Below, in pieces: positions 35,027-45,121 of a stretch of 64,000 bases of DNA. The notes under the pieces were generated by a model. That model worked only from the letters and a program-made list of their open reading frames with translations, was not told where the DNA came from and searched no databases. The position numbers and the translations under genes were made by a program. Positions within the stretch are counted from its first letter, which is position 1; the number at the start of each line of letters is the position of its first letter. The DNA comes from Cyclobacteriaceae bacterium (lineage in GTDB: Bacteria; Bacteroidota; Bacteroidia; Cytophagales; Cyclobacteriaceae): NCBI GenBank assembly GCA_020436165.1, contig JAGQYI010000063.1, forward strand, positions 53,197 through 117,196, in the 5' to 3' direction.

Positions 35027-35479
35027 TTATTTTCTTGATAGATGGACCTGAACATCTCTTTGAATGAGAAAGCCCAGAAAGGCCTCAGCGGTACCGAAAA
35101 CAAGAAATGCAGGTTGAAGGTCATGGTTAAACCCTATCCAGTAAAATTGCATTACTACCCAGAAAATAAGAATGCCCCCTAACGCCATTCCTAAAATGCC
35201 TGAAATATGCTTTTTGGTAAAGGAAATATAAGCTGCGATTATATTGCCCAGGCCATGAACAATCAACAGAAACAACCCTGGGTACCAGTAATCGTTGAAA
35301 GGAGATTCCTGCAAGAGTTTAAGAGTAACGCCATCGGTTTTTCCTGTAGGGTCCATGCACATACCAACGCCACCAATAATAGCTCCTATGGCAATTATGG
35401 ATTGAAGAATGCCCAGTACCTGAAAATAACTTTTTATGGAATCTTCCTTTTCCATGAAGTTTGTTAGTTTGTTATACAA
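35027..35479 (-). CDS. Hypothetical four-helix membrane protein
   Basis: A 150-residue protein with four hydrophobic segments (about 22-40, 64-82, 92-112 and 119-138). A short form starting at the second Met (codon 9, 35455) is equally possible. I recognise no conserved family motif. It stands 54 nt before the MATE gene on the same strand. Confidence 0.6.
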   Translation of the reverse strand: MYNKLTNFMEKEDSIKSYFQVLGILQSIIAIGAIIGGVGMCMDPTGKTDGVTLKLLQESPFNDYWYPGLFLLIVHGLGNIIAAYISFTKKHISGILGMALGGILIFWVVMQFYWIGFNHDLQPAFLVFGTAEAFLGFLIQRDVQVHLSRK

Positions 35480-35563
35480 TTTTACATAAGAAAGTACAAA
35501 AAACTAAGTCTATGAAAAAGTATGGGAATGTGATTACCGGAAAAAGCTGCCGTTAATCAATGG

Positions 35564-35914
35564 TTATATCTGGTATTCTGCCACTACCTCCCCACCGATC
35601 AAATGCTTCTGAATAATTTCTTCCAGCACTTCGGGCGTGCACGAGTGGTACCAAACCCCTTCAGGGTATACCACGGCAACTGGTCCTTTCATACAAACCC
35701 GTAAACAATTGGCTTTGGTTCTGTAAATTCCACCTTCTCCGGATAAATTGAGCTCTGCTAAACGTTTTTTAAGAAACTTCCACGATTCAAGCCCCTTCTT
35801 TTTGGAGGCACATTTTGCATCCGAGGGATCGGCACAAATGAAGATGTGTCGCTTAATTGAGTTTAAGTATAGCTCTTCACTTTTTTTGATAAGCTTTTTG
35901 CTTTTAGCCGCCAT
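35564..35914 (-). CDS. Thioredoxin-like [2Fe-2S] ferredoxin
   Basis: A 116-residue protein with the thioredoxin-like 2Fe-2S fold. Cys27 and Cys35 in [18 protein letters not shown] and Cys69 and Cys73 in [13 protein letters not shown] are the probable cluster ligands; two further features, the [12 protein letters not shown] strand and a C-terminal helix, are typical. It carries electrons, partner unknown. Its ATG overlaps the stop of the phosphatase gene by one base (TAATG), implying coupled translation. Confidence 0.88.
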   Translation of the reverse strand: MAAKSKKLIKKSEELYLNSIKRHIFICADPSDAKCASKKKGLESWKFLKKRLAELNLSGEGGIYRTKANCLRVCMKGPVAVVYPEGVWYHSCTPEVLEEIIQKHLIGGEVVAEYQI

Positions 35915-36690
35915 TAGAAACCGTTTAAGTACTCTGAAGCCAGGGAATCCTGGTTAAGTTTAGGATTATAAAACCCTCTGTTTTGAGCCCATTTACCATA
36001 GCTTGGGTTGGGTAGTACAATGTACTTGCTCCCAAAGTTGTTCAGGTTTTCTTTAACAGCATTTGCTCTGGATTCCACATCTCCAGTTTCAAATTGTGCT
36101 GCCATGTCGTCCAAATTATCGCCCAAAAATAAAGCAATTTCATACCCTTGGCCAAGCACTTTATTTCTTCTGTCTTCTTTGCTGTTGGTTGTTGTTCTCA
36201 GGTAAATGTGAGAACTATCTGCCTGGGGATAACCAAACTTCTTAAGATTATTTATGGTCGCGTTCAATAAGTGTACTTTTCTGTTAGAAATATAAAAAAT
36301 AGCCACACCAAGGGAGTCGGCATGCTGTAAAAAAGCCAGCGAACCTGGAATTGGTTGGGCTTCTTCTTTGTTTATCCATTCATCCCAATGATCGGGATAG
36401 CTAAAGTTTTCCAATATCTGCTTTGCTTCGTAAGGACTGTTGTTCAGCACGGTTTCATCAATATCAGTTACAATGGCTACTGGCCGGGTAGCGAGGATCA
36501 TCTTTTCATCAAGAACAACTTTTGCCTGGTTGTAGGCCTGCTGTACCAGAGCCACGTATTCTGGTGCCTGCTGCATATAAACGGTAGCCATTGTATTGCG
36601 CATGTGAATGTTTTCAGCATGCTCGTGGGATGATGTTCCACAACTTGCAAGGCTAATAAGAACTAAAAAATAGAGCGATATTCGTTTCAT
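35914..36690 (-). CDS. e(P4)-type outer-membrane lipoprotein 5'-nucleotidase / acid phosphatase
   Basis: A class C HAD-type acid phosphatase, lipid-anchored. ATG 36690 starts a lipoprotein signal with lipobox LASC (Cys17); an upstream ATG at 36714 adds eight residues. The HAD nucleophile and acid/base are Asp76 and Asp78 in [30 protein letters not shown] and FLGDNLDDM are the remaining motifs. Members hydrolyse nucleotides such as NMN and heme-related phosphates at the surface. It follows the tolC gene by 26 nt and precedes the ferredoxin gene. Confidence 0.9.
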   Translation of the reverse strand: MKRISLYFLVLISLASCGTSSHEHAENIHMRNTMATVYMQQAPEYVALVQQAYNQAKVVLDEKMILATRPVAIVTDIDETVLNNSPYEAKQILENFSYPDHWDEWINKEEAQPIPGSLAFLQHADSLGVAIFYISNRKVHLLNATINNLKKFGYPQADSSHIYLRTTTNSKEDRRNKVLGQGYEIALFLGDNLDDMAAQFETGDVESRANAVKENLNNFGSKYIVLPNPSYGKWAQNRGFYNPKLNQDSLASEYLNGF

Positions 36691-36716
36691 GGTTTTTTGT
36701 TTAATTAACCTCAAAT

Positions 36717-38039
36717 TTAAAACTCTGCCTCCAATAGGTCGCCACTAAATTGCAATAATGCCAATTCGGCAATTTTGGCGCTGTACTTGGCCTGATTAAA
36801 GTTGAGTTGGGCATTAAGCAAATTTAGCTGTGCTTGTCTGAATTCAATGGAAGTTACCTGCCCCAAAGTATATTGCTCCTGGGTTCTACTAAAGTTACGT
36901 TGGTTGGTAGCAAGGTTGGTTCGTTCTGCCTCCAGCACAAAAAGAGCTGTTTGATAGACCGTCCAGGCGTTACTTACATTTCGCTCTACTTCCATTCGTG
37001 TTTGGTCAGCACTTATTTGCTGGTTTTCCAAAGCTATTTTGGCATTTTGTTTACGTGTGCTCGTAAGACCGCCATCGTAAATATTCCAGGTTAAACTGGC
37101 ACCAATGGATGGGCCTAATTGTCGTTGTGTATTCCAAAAAAAAGTTTGGCCTCTATCGCTATATGACAACCCATAGGAGGCACTCAAACCTAGCTTGGGA
37201 ATAGATCTGGCACCAGTAATTCGCAGGTCGTATTCCGCATTTTGTAAAGCACTTTGCTCCTGCAAAATATTGACATTACTTGAACGGGCTTTATCCATTA
37301 ATTCTTCTTTATCTAATCCTGAAGCATATACCAGTGTGGTATCAACCGAAAAAGAGGAATTCACGTCCCTACCTAAAAGCAGGTTTAGGTTTCTTTTCTC
37401 ATTCTCAAGTTGCTGGGTTAATGTGAGGTAGCTAATACTGTCGGTATTGTAATCTACTTCAGCATTGAGCACATCCAACTGCGTGTTCTGGCCATAGTCA
37501 AAACTATACCGTGCCCTTGTTAATCGCTCACGACTAATATTAAGGCTTTGCTTTTGAGTAGTTACATTTTGTGTGAGTCGTGCAATTCCGTAGTACGTAT
37601 TAAACAAGTTCAGTAAAGAGTTCTCTATCACTAATCTGGCTTGCAATTCAGACAACCGATAATTTTCTTTTAGTTGTTTGAAGGCGTACCCTCTTGCCGT
37701 GCCATCAAATAATGTATAATTTATGCCAACGGAAGCACCATAAGAAATTATGGGTGCTCCTTTAAGATCCGTTACAGAGTCATTTGGATAAGTGGTTTTA
37801 GTATCTGATCTTGAATAATTAGCGTTTCCATTTGCAGATAATGTAGGCAGGTAACCACTGTTTTCAATGCTTGCATTGTTTTCAGCAATAGAAACATTGT
37901 TATCGGCAGTTCGTATATCAAAATTATTCTCCAGGGCAATGGAAACAGCCTCTTTTTTTGTCAACAGGTCCTGACTCTTGGCAGAAAAAATTACCCCCAA
38001 TAAAGCGAGTGCTGTAATGTATATATTTTTAGAGATCAT
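36717..38039 (-). CDS. TolC-family outer-membrane efflux protein
   Basis: A 440-residue outer-membrane channel with Sec signal peptide (1-22) and two long alpha-helical OEP repeats (about 40-220 and 240-430) with helical-barrel motifs such as FNLLNAQLNFNQAKY. It provides the exit duct of the RND pump; its start overlaps the pump's stop by 11 nt. Confidence 0.93.
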   Translation of the reverse strand: MISKNIYITALALLGVIFSAKSQDLLTKKEAVSIALENNFDIRTADNNVSIAENNASIENSGYLPTLSANGNANYSRSDTKTTYPNDSVTDLKGAPIISYGASVGINYTLFDGTARGYAFKQLKENYRLSELQARLVIENSLLNLFNTYYGIARLTQNVTTQKQSLNISRERLTRARYSFDYGQNTQLDVLNAEVDYNTDSISYLTLTQQLENEKRNLNLLLGRDVNSSFSVDTTLVYASGLDKEELMDKARSSNVNILQEQSALQNAEYDLRITGARSIPKLGLSASYGLSYSDRGQTFFWNTQRQLGPSIGASLTWNIYDGGLTSTRKQNAKIALENQQISADQTRMEVERNVSNAWTVYQTALFVLEAERTNLATNQRNFSRTQEQYTLGQVTSIEFRQAQLNLLNAQLNFNQAKYSAKIAELALLQFSGDLLEAEF

Positions 38040-41000
38040 GGTGTTCTGAATTTTGTTCGATTATGGCACGTTCTACTTCTTCTTTTGACGGTTTGCTACC
38101 TGTTTTGAACCAGTGCCAATGCACTTTTATATAATTCCCGGTTGACAGCATTAAGGGCAACATAACCAAAGTAAGAACGGTTGACATAATAATTCCGTAG
38201 GCAATCGAAATAGCCATTGGTATTAAAAACTTAGCTTGTCTGCTTGTCTCAAAAATGAGAGGAGCCATACCTGCAACTGTAGTAACAGATGTTAAGAAAA
38301 TAGCTCTGAACCTGGACTTACCTGCTGCAAACAAGGCTTCATTGAATTCAATACCTTCTCTCAGGTATCCATTAAACTTTTCGATAAGAACCAGGCCGTC
38401 ATTAACCACAATACCTATAAGGGCAATAATACCCAGAAAAGAAAGCATGTTTATTGGGAAACCGTGGATCCAATGACCCCAGGCTACTCCAATAAGGCTA
38501 AACGGAATCATAAGCATGAGCATGAGCGGCTGACTGAATGAACGGAAGGTAAAGGCTATGATCACAAATATTAAAAAGACAATTACAGGTAAAACCGCTT
38601 TGGCGGAGCTGGTTGTTTTCTGAGCTTCCCTGTTCTGTCCTTCAAAAAGAGCATTTACATTAGGGTACTGTGCCTGAATAACTGGAAGCATATCGGCTTT
38701 TATCTCTTCCATTACCTCGGGAGCGCTTGTGTTAGGATCTTTCAAGTCTGCGTCAACCCGAATCTCTCTTTTTCCATCCAGGTGATTGATAGCTATTTCG
38801 CCCCGCTGAATTTCATAATCTGCTATTTCGCTAAATGGTACACGAACGCCCGAAGGGCTCACCAGGCGCATATCATCCAGGTTTTTGATTGAAGAGCGCT
38901 CATCCCTGTCATAGCGTACCCATACACGAATTTCATCCCTTCTGCGCTGAAAGCGTTGCACCTGAAAGCCAAAGAAACCACTCCTAACCTGTGATATCAC
39001 ATTACTGAGTTGGAAGCCAAGCGCATAGGCTTCGTCTTTAAGTGTGATCTTTATTTCCTTGATGCCCAAAGGATCGTTATCGGAAACATCTTTTAAGAGG
39101 GCATTTTCCTTGAGGCCCTCTTTAAGGTACTCTTTGGCAGCCTTCAGTTCTTCGATGTTATTGCTAATAAGGGAAATGGATATTGGTTTACCACCAAAAT
39201 TGCTTCCGGAGCCATATTCAATACTCTCTGCTCCGTAAACAGGGCCTACTTTATTATTTATGGCCGTGGCAATTTCTGATGCGGCAAAATCTCTGTTTTC
39301 TCCCGGCAAAAGGTTGAGCCTTAGGGATGCATTTGCGGTTCCAGGCCCAATATTTTTTATGATGCTTTCAACAACCTGCATATTCTCGGTTTGCCTTTTG
39401 GTAAACTCATCGTTTACTTCCCATGAAACGTCTTCAATATGTGAAATAATCGAATCGGTAATGCTTTCATTGGTTCCTTGCGGCATATTGAGCGTAATGG
39501 TTATTCGGTCACTGGCAATTTGAGGAAAGAATGTAAACTTGATAATACCTGCTCCAATTGAGCCAAGTGTGAGTAACAACAACGCTATTGGAATAGCCAA
39601 CCCAAGAAACTTATTCTTAAGGAAGAATTTTAGGTAAGGCCCGTACACTTTGTCACGCATCCATCTCATCAGGCTGTCACCTATTTTATTAAACTTATAG
39701 GTTTTTTGTTCTTCAGTTAAGGCTTTGGAGTGTGCAATGTGGGCAGGAAGAATTGTCAGGGCTTCGATAAGCGATATTCCTAATGTTAGAATAACGATAA
39801 TGGCAACCTCGCCAAAAAATTCACCTACTCTGCCATCTAAAAAGAAGAAAGTGGCAAATGCAACTAAGGTTGTTAGAATGGCAGAAGTGATTGGTGCAAT
39901 TACTTCCATTGTTCCGTCAATAGCCGCCTGTATGGCAGATTTGCCTTTTTCGTGGTGATGATAAATGTTTTCGGCAATTACAATTCCATCATCCACCAGA
40001 ATACCGACTACGATGATCATACCAAAAAGCGATAATACATTTATGGTGATATCAAAGTAATGGGCTACCATAAACATACCCAGGAAGGATATTGGCAAAC
40101 CAAAAGCAACCCAAAAGGCTAGCCTTGGTTTCAGAAACAATGCCAGGAAAAAGACAACCAGGAGAAGTCCGAAAATTCCATTTTTCACAAGGAGTTCGGT
40201 TCTTTCTTTAATTCGCAATGAAGCGTCACGGGTAATACTTAGCTGGACGTTATCATGCGTAGCATTGAAGTGATCAATATAGTTTCTGGTGCTTTCAGCA
40301 ACAGAAAGCAGGTCTTCGGAATTGGTGGTGTTTACCTGAACACGAACCGAAGGCTCTCCATTGTAGTAGGCTCTATTGGGGTTTTCCGACCATCTGTCGC
40401 GAACGGTGGCTATATCGCCTAGCCGGATCATATTGCCGGAGGCATCTGCCTTTACCACAATGTAGTTAAGCTCCTCTCCATGGTAGGAGCGGTTGTTTAC
40501 CCGTATCAGGTACTCTTCCTGATCTGTTTTAATGGAACCACCCGTTACCAGAATATTGGTAGAAGATACCGCCTGAGCTACTTCCTGAAACGTAAGGTCG
40601 TATGCCCTTAGCTGGTCTTCGTTAACAGCAATTTCAATTTCTTCAGCCGGATAACCGGAAACTTCTACCTGTGATATACCGTCAATGCTTCTAAGATCGG
40701 TTTCTACTTCACGCGCAATCTTCTTTAATGAAAGAAGCGAAACATCCTTGCCACTCACAACAAACGAAACCGCTTCTGTTCTGAATATACTTTTTGAGAT
40801 TACGGGAGGTTCCATTCCTACCGGGAAAGAAGGAACTTTATCCACGGCATTTTTTATGTCGGCCAAAACCACATCTACATCATAGCCCTTTAGTATCTCA
40901 ACGGTTATGGTAGCAGAGTTTTCAGAAGAGGTAGAGGTAAATCGGTCCACACCAATCAATCCCCTGATGTTATCTTCAATTTTTAAAACAACACCTTCCT

Positions 41001-41181
41001 CCATTTCTTGCGGAGATGCCCCGGGGTAGGCCACCTGAATGGTTACAACACGCGATTCATTTAATGGGAAAAACGAGGATTTTAATGAAAGAGCTCCCAT
41101 AATCCCCAGAACAAAAAAGCTCAAAATAACCACATTACCAGCGGCAGGGTATTTTATAAAATGAGTAATTATTTTCCGCAT
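38029..41181 (-). CDS. RND-family efflux pump permease
   Basis: A 1050-residue AcrB-like inner-membrane transporter with twelve segments and two large periplasmic loops. The proton-relay acids are in ILVDDGIVIAENI (TM4), and the second half has IALIGIVVNDGLVLIEKF (TM10). The motifs place it in the hydrophobe/amphiphile (HAE) group rather than metal pumps. It lies 5 nt downstream of the adaptor gene. Confidence 0.95.
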   Translation of the reverse strand: MRKIITHFIKYPAAGNVVILSFFVLGIMGALSLKSSFFPLNESRVVTIQVAYPGASPQEMEEGVVLKIEDNIRGLIGVDRFTSTSSENSATITVEILKGYDVDVVLADIKNAVDKVPSFPVGMEPPVISKSIFRTEAVSFVVSGKDVSLLSLKKIAREVETDLRSIDGISQVEVSGYPAEEIEIAVNEDQLRAYDLTFQEVAQAVSSTNILVTGGSIKTDQEEYLIRVNNRSYHGEELNYIVVKADASGNMIRLGDIATVRDRWSENPNRAYYNGEPSVRVQVNTTNSEDLLSVAESTRNYIDHFNATHDNVQLSITRDASLRIKERTELLVKNGIFGLLLVVFFLALFLKPRLAFWVAFGLPISFLGMFMVAHYFDITINVLSLFGMIIVVGILVDDGIVIAENIYHHHEKGKSAIQAAIDGTMEVIAPITSAILTTLVAFATFFFLDGRVGEFFGEVAIIVILTLGISLIEALTILPAHIAHSKALTEEQKTYKFNKIGDSLMRWMRDKVYGPYLKFFLKNKFLGLAIPIALLLLTLGSIGAGIIKFTFFPQIASDRITITLNMPQGTNESITDSIISHIEDVSWEVNDEFTKRQTENMQVVESIIKNIGPGTANASLRLNLLPGENRDFAASEIATAINNKVGPVYGAESIEYGSGSNFGGKPISISLISNNIEELKAAKEYLKEGLKENALLKDVSDNDPLGIKEIKITLKDEAYALGFQLSNVISQVRSGFFGFQVQRFQRRRDEIRVWVRYDRDERSSIKNLDDMRLVSPSGVRVPFSEIADYEIQRGEIAINHLDGKREIRVDADLKDPNTSAPEVMEEIKADMLPVIQAQYPNVNALFEGQNREAQKTTSSAKAVLPVIVFLIFVIIAFTFRSFSQPLMLMLMIPFSLIGVAWGHWIHGFPINMLSFLGIIALIGIVVNDGLVLIEKFNGYLREGIEFNEALFAAGKSRFRAIFLTSVTTVAGMAPLIFETSRQAKFLIPMAISIAYGIIMSTVLTLVMLPLMLSTGNYIKVHWHWFKTGSKPSKEEVERAIIEQNSEHHDL

Positions 41182-41186
41182 AGCTT

Positions 41187-42305
41187 CTAGTTACTTTCTT
41201 TTACGTTTACCTCCATGCCAGAATAAGCGCCAGCAATTGGTTTTGCCACCAAATGCATACCGTCTTCAAGGCCTCTTACAACAACAGATTCAAGGTTTTT
41301 ATGAACTATATTCACAGGCACGATTTGAAGTTTATTGTCGTTTACGACAAATACCTTGGTGCCATCGATCAAAATGCTGTTGGGCACTTCATAGGCGTTT
41401 GAGACAGGATTACCTGTAATACTTGCTTCCAGGTACATACCTTCTTTAAGGTTGCTTCCTTTAAGTTGAATATAAACCTTTACGGTTTGTGTGGTGGCAT
41501 CAACCTTACCGTTGATTCGTGTAATGGTGCCTTCCCAAGTTTGAGAATTGCCATTGTCTTCATTTTTTATAGACACCTTTTCACCAATTGAAAGTGAGGG
41601 TATGTCTGATTTGCCAACGGAAACCTCCATTTCATAGACACTCGGGTCGATAAATTCGCCCAGTTTTTGACCCTGACGAATTACAGTTCCGGGATTCACG
41701 GTGGCATCTGTTAGAATTCCATTAAAAGGAGCGCGTATGGTATACTTTGAGGCTATGATTTCAAGATTTTTGGTGTTGTAATAGGTGGTGTAAATATTTT
41801 TACCTGTCACAAAAAACTTCTCCTTATCCGAGCCGGGTTTGGGCAAATCCCCAATGGGCTTACTCATGTCAAAGTTTCTTAAGTAGTTGTCCCAGCGAAC
41901 ATAGGCATCGGGGTAATCCAGCCTTAGGTCGGGTAAAATACTTGTGATAAGGTTTTGGAGCACGCTTTTTTGTGCCTGGAGATTCGCATAGAAATCGTTG
42001 TCTCTGATCTTAACCAATACTTCCCCTTTTTTATAGTTTGCCCCGGGTTTAAACTCTTTAGAGGTTGCTTCCATTACTCCCTGAACCTCAGAATAAATTT
42101 CAACTCTGTTTTTTGCGGTAAGTCTTCCACTTTCGAGGATGTTAATTGGAACATTGTGGCTTTTTACCTTCTCCACAAAAACTGTTTGCAAAACCTTTTC
42201 TTCCTGGGGGGCTTTCTTTTTTTGCTGATTGACTAATAAATAGTACCCAAGGGCACCGCCAATTATTACTAATACACCTATAAAAATGGTTACACTTTTT
42301 CTCAT
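41187..42305 (-). CDS. RND periplasmic adaptor (HlyD/MFP family)
   Basis: A 372-residue membrane-fusion protein with an N-terminal anchor (residues 5-26), a biotinyl-lipoyl-like half motif VEIYSEVQGVMEA, a short coiled hairpin (about 110-190), and beta-barrel domains. It connects the RND pump to TolC. The start overlaps marR by 4 nt. Confidence 0.93.
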   Translation of the reverse strand: MRKSVTIFIGVLVIIGGALGYYLLVNQQKKKAPQEEKVLQTVFVEKVKSHNVPINILESGRLTAKNRVEIYSEVQGVMEATSKEFKPGANYKKGEVLVKIRDNDFYANLQAQKSVLQNLITSILPDLRLDYPDAYVRWDNYLRNFDMSKPIGDLPKPGSDKEKFFVTGKNIYTTYYNTKNLEIIASKYTIRAPFNGILTDATVNPGTVIRQGQKLGEFIDPSVYEMEVSVGKSDIPSLSIGEKVSIKNEDNGNSQTWEGTITRINGKVDATTQTVKVYIQLKGSNLKEGMYLEASITGNPVSNAYEVPNSILIDGTKVFVVNDNKLQIVPVNIVHKNLESVVVRGLEDGMHLVAKPIAGAYSGMEVNVKESN

Positions 42306-42778
42306 AGTTCGTTTTGATTAAGAGAGTGCGATAACTCCATGGGTTGAATATTATTTTCTAGTTTTTTAAGTACTCTGATTGTGGTTTCCAGATCTGATAT
42401 GGAAATTTCTGTTTGCAAAGCTTCTATAATTTTGTGAATGATTGGAACAGCCTGTTTCAGTACGCTTTTTCCATAGCTGGTTATGAACACATGGTTAATT
42501 CTTCTGTCCTTTTCACAAATCTCTCTTCTTACCAAATCCTTCTTTTCCATCGTGCTAATCAATCTGGCAAGCGAGGCTTTGTCTCTGTCGGTCACAAAAG
42601 CAAGGTTGTGTTGCGGCTGGCCGTCATTTTCAACCAGTTTTTTCAAAAGTATAAATTGAACTCTTGTTAATTCAATACCATTGGAGTGGAAACATTCTGC
42701 AATGTAGTAGTCAACCCCCTTGTTGGCTTTACCCAACCAGGGAAGTACGGACGCATCTATTTCTGATAATGATTGCAT
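42302..42778 (-). CDS. MarR-family regulator of the RND operon
   Basis: A 158-residue winged-helix protein: DKASLARLISTMEKKDLVRRE is the recognition helix and wing start, followed by KDRRINHVFITSYGK. It leads the marR-adaptor-RND-TolC operon and so probably represses it, releasing when a drug-like ligand binds. Confidence 0.9.
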   Translation of the reverse strand: MQSLSEIDASVLPWLGKANKGVDYYIAECFHSNGIELTRVQFILLKKLVENDGQPQHNLAFVTDRDKASLARLISTMEKKDLVRREICEKDRRINHVFITSYGKSVLKQAVPIIHKIIEALQTEISISDLETTIRVLKKLENNIQPMELSHSLNQNEL

Positions 42779-42908
42779 AAGATAAAATGGAAGGCAAAAG
42801 TAAGCCAGAGTTGTTTAAATGTTGCATGTGCAACTAACTGTATGTTAAGAAACTTATAGATGGTGAAATGTGCCTAGGAATGGAGGTATTTTTTGTATAA
42901 ACGGAAAT

Positions 42909-42938
42909 AAAAAAACCTACCATGTGGTAGGTTTTTTT
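42909..42938 (-). terminator. Intrinsic terminator of the repeat lipoprotein gene
   Basis: A-run, CCTAC (42916-42920), short loop CATGTG, GTAGG (42927-42931), T-run. The symmetric A/T flanks make it potentially bidirectional. It lies 20 nt past the stop of the 672-residue gene. Confidence 0.85.
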
Positions 42939-42957
42939 ATTTTAAGTTAAGGCGTGA

Positions 42958-44976
42958 TTACTCAATAATCTCATTTCCTTCTAAATTGCTGGAGTATGTA
43001 TTTCCACTTGCATTAAGTGTTGCTCCTGAGCGTGCTCGTATACCAGCTCCTCCACTGTTTGCTAAAAAGCAACCCGATATATCTAATGTTCCTTCCAATT
43101 CAATATTAGCTTTTCGGTTAGCTCCATCAAAACCTTCTTCTCCACCATTTTTAATCCATACGTAAGTCATAATATTAGAAGCTGAGTTGGATTGTATACG
43201 AAGGCCTTTCCAATACCCCTGCACATTTTCTTCACCTTCAAAAATTATTTCGTTACCCAATTCACCTTCAGCACGTATGGTACCTGTTGCATCAAATTGA
43301 AGTCCACCACTAGGTTGACCAATAAACCTAGCACCAGCGTTTATGGTAATATTTGATTGAACCGTTTCAATATTAGGGGCCATTTTGTAGGGAACATTAA
43401 GAGCCTGCCAAGTGGCATTTAAAGTAACATCCTGATTGCTCCAATATGAATCGATAAAATCATTGGTATTTCCTGTAAAATCAGAATTTGAATCAAAGTA
43501 ATGATAATGATTTATGCGTGTCATTACAGGAGTTACATTTTCAGTAAATGTATTGTTGGCGAAATCTGGTAAGGCAGATTCAAGATCGCGCGTGTACAAG
43601 CCAAAACCACCACTTTTCTTTGAAGTTGTATTAGTGATTTTTAGCCTGCCTGCATCATCAACCATAATGTTTGTTTTAATGTTGGCACCGTCAAACCCTT
43701 CTTCTCCACCATTAGAAATAACTACATAGGTAAGTTCATTTTTAGTTGTATTTGAAAAGAATGTTAGTCCCTTCCAATATCCGGCAATGTCTTCTTCGCC
43801 TCTGAAAATAATATTATCTGTACTTGTACCAACTGCATTTAAAGATCCGGTTGAAAGTATTCGCAGACCACTTGCTGGCTGACCAATCAATTCTACTCCT
43901 GCCTCAATAGTTACATCAGATTCAATATCTTCTGGATTACCGGCCAATTTATAAGGAACATTTAGCTTTTTCCATGTCACATTTTCCGTAACACTCAAGT
44001 CACTCCAGTACGAATCAATGTAATCGTTGGTGTTTCCTGTATAATCTGATGCGGCATCGAAGTAATGATAATGATTGATACGTGTCATTACGGGTGCTTT
44101 ATTTGAATTAAATGAATTGTTTGCAAAATCAGGCAAGGTTGTATCCAGATCGCGTGTGTATAAGCCATATCCACCACTATTTTTGGAAATAGTATTAGTA
44201 ATTTTTAAACGGCCAGCCTCTTGAACCATAATGTTGGTTTTAAGATTTGCGCCATCGAACCCTTCACTTCCACCATATTCAACAATAGTGTGAGTAAGTT
44301 CATTACTTGTTTTGTTGGATTCTACTGCTATTCCTTTCCAATAACCATTAAGTTTTTGTGTCCCAGAAAATACGATTGGTTCAGACGCGGTACCTACGGC
44401 AATTAATGTTCCACCAGTATTAATTATCATACCAGTGTTTTCTTCAAAAACTATCAGAACTTCAGGATCAATTGTTAGTTCAGCAGATACATTTACGTTT
44501 GAAGAAGCGATATAATCCGGCACAGTAGGGTCATCAAAAATGTTTATTAGATGAGTATCAGTTGTTATGGACCCACCTATTTCTGTTGGCTCATCACCTT
44601 GTTCCACCATAATTGTTACATCATCTGTTGCAAACGTTCCATCTTCATTGGTAACGGTAAGTTGTGCAACATACGAGCCTTCAACATCTGGAGTAAAGCT
44701 GGTTTGTGCAGTAATTGGGTTAAGTATGAAAGCAAAACTGCTTGTGGGAGTCTCTTTTAGTTCCCATAGATAGAAAACCTGTCCTCCCGCACTATCTGAA
44801 CCAGTACCAGATAAGCTTACTGTTTCACCTAAACTTATGGATTGGTCAGCTCCTGCGTCAGCAGTAACAGAAGAAGTTTCCGGATTTTCCGTTTTATTAC
44901 AGCCAATAAACAGGCCAAATTGAACAAGCACAATTAACTTTAGAATTACTGATAATGAATCTTTTATTGGTTTCAT
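42958..44976 (-). CDS. Surface lipoprotein with PKD-like domain and three internal beta-helix-like repeats
   Basis: A 672-residue lipoprotein: lipobox FIGC (Cys26), a PKD/Ig-like domain (about 38-125, DAGADQSISLGETVSLSG), then three homologous units of about 170-185 residues. Each unit has a GYWKGL strand, the block GGEEGFDGANIKTNIMV, and, in the first two, PVMTRINHYHYFD and DSYWS motifs; the third is shorter and ends with the protein. The units are strand-rich and resemble right-handed beta-helix (pectate-lyase-like) or adhesin folds. Probably a surface-exposed binding protein. Function unknown. Confidence 0.85.
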   Translation of the reverse strand: MKPIKDSLSVILKLIVLVQFGLFIGCNKTENPETSSVTADAGADQSISLGETVSLSGTGSDSAGGQVFYLWELKETPTSSFAFILNPITAQTSFTPDVEGSYVAQLTVTNEDGTFATDDVTIMVEQGDEPTEIGGSITTDTHLINIFDDPTVPDYIASSNVNVSAELTIDPEVLIVFEENTGMIINTGGTLIAVGTASEPIVFSGTQKLNGYWKGIAVESNKTSNELTHTIVEYGGSEGFDGANLKTNIMVQEAGRLKITNTISKNSGGYGLYTRDLDTTLPDFANNSFNSNKAPVMTRINHYHYFDAASDYTGNTNDYIDSYWSDLSVTENVTWKKLNVPYKLAGNPEDIESDVTIEAGVELIGQPASGLRILSTGSLNAVGTSTDNIIFRGEEDIAGYWKGLTFFSNTTKNELTYVVISNGGEEGFDGANIKTNIMVDDAGRLKITNTTSKKSGGFGLYTRDLESALPDFANNTFTENVTPVMTRINHYHYFDSNSDFTGNTNDFIDSYWSNQDVTLNATWQALNVPYKMAPNIETVQSNITINAGARFIGQPSGGLQFDATGTIRAEGELGNEIIFEGEENVQGYWKGLRIQSNSASNIMTYVWIKNGGEEGFDGANRKANIELEGTLDISGCFLANSGGAGIRARSGATLNASGNTYSSNLEGNEIIE

Positions 44977-45121
44977 TTTTTAATAATATTAGGATTGGTT
45001 AAAATGAGTTTCGTAAATTAAAAGGCTAAATTAGGGCAATGGGTAGGCTGTTGTCAATCGGGAATTTCCCTTAAAGGCACTAAGGAATTATCCCTGTTTT
45101 ATGAGTGAACATATTTTTAGA

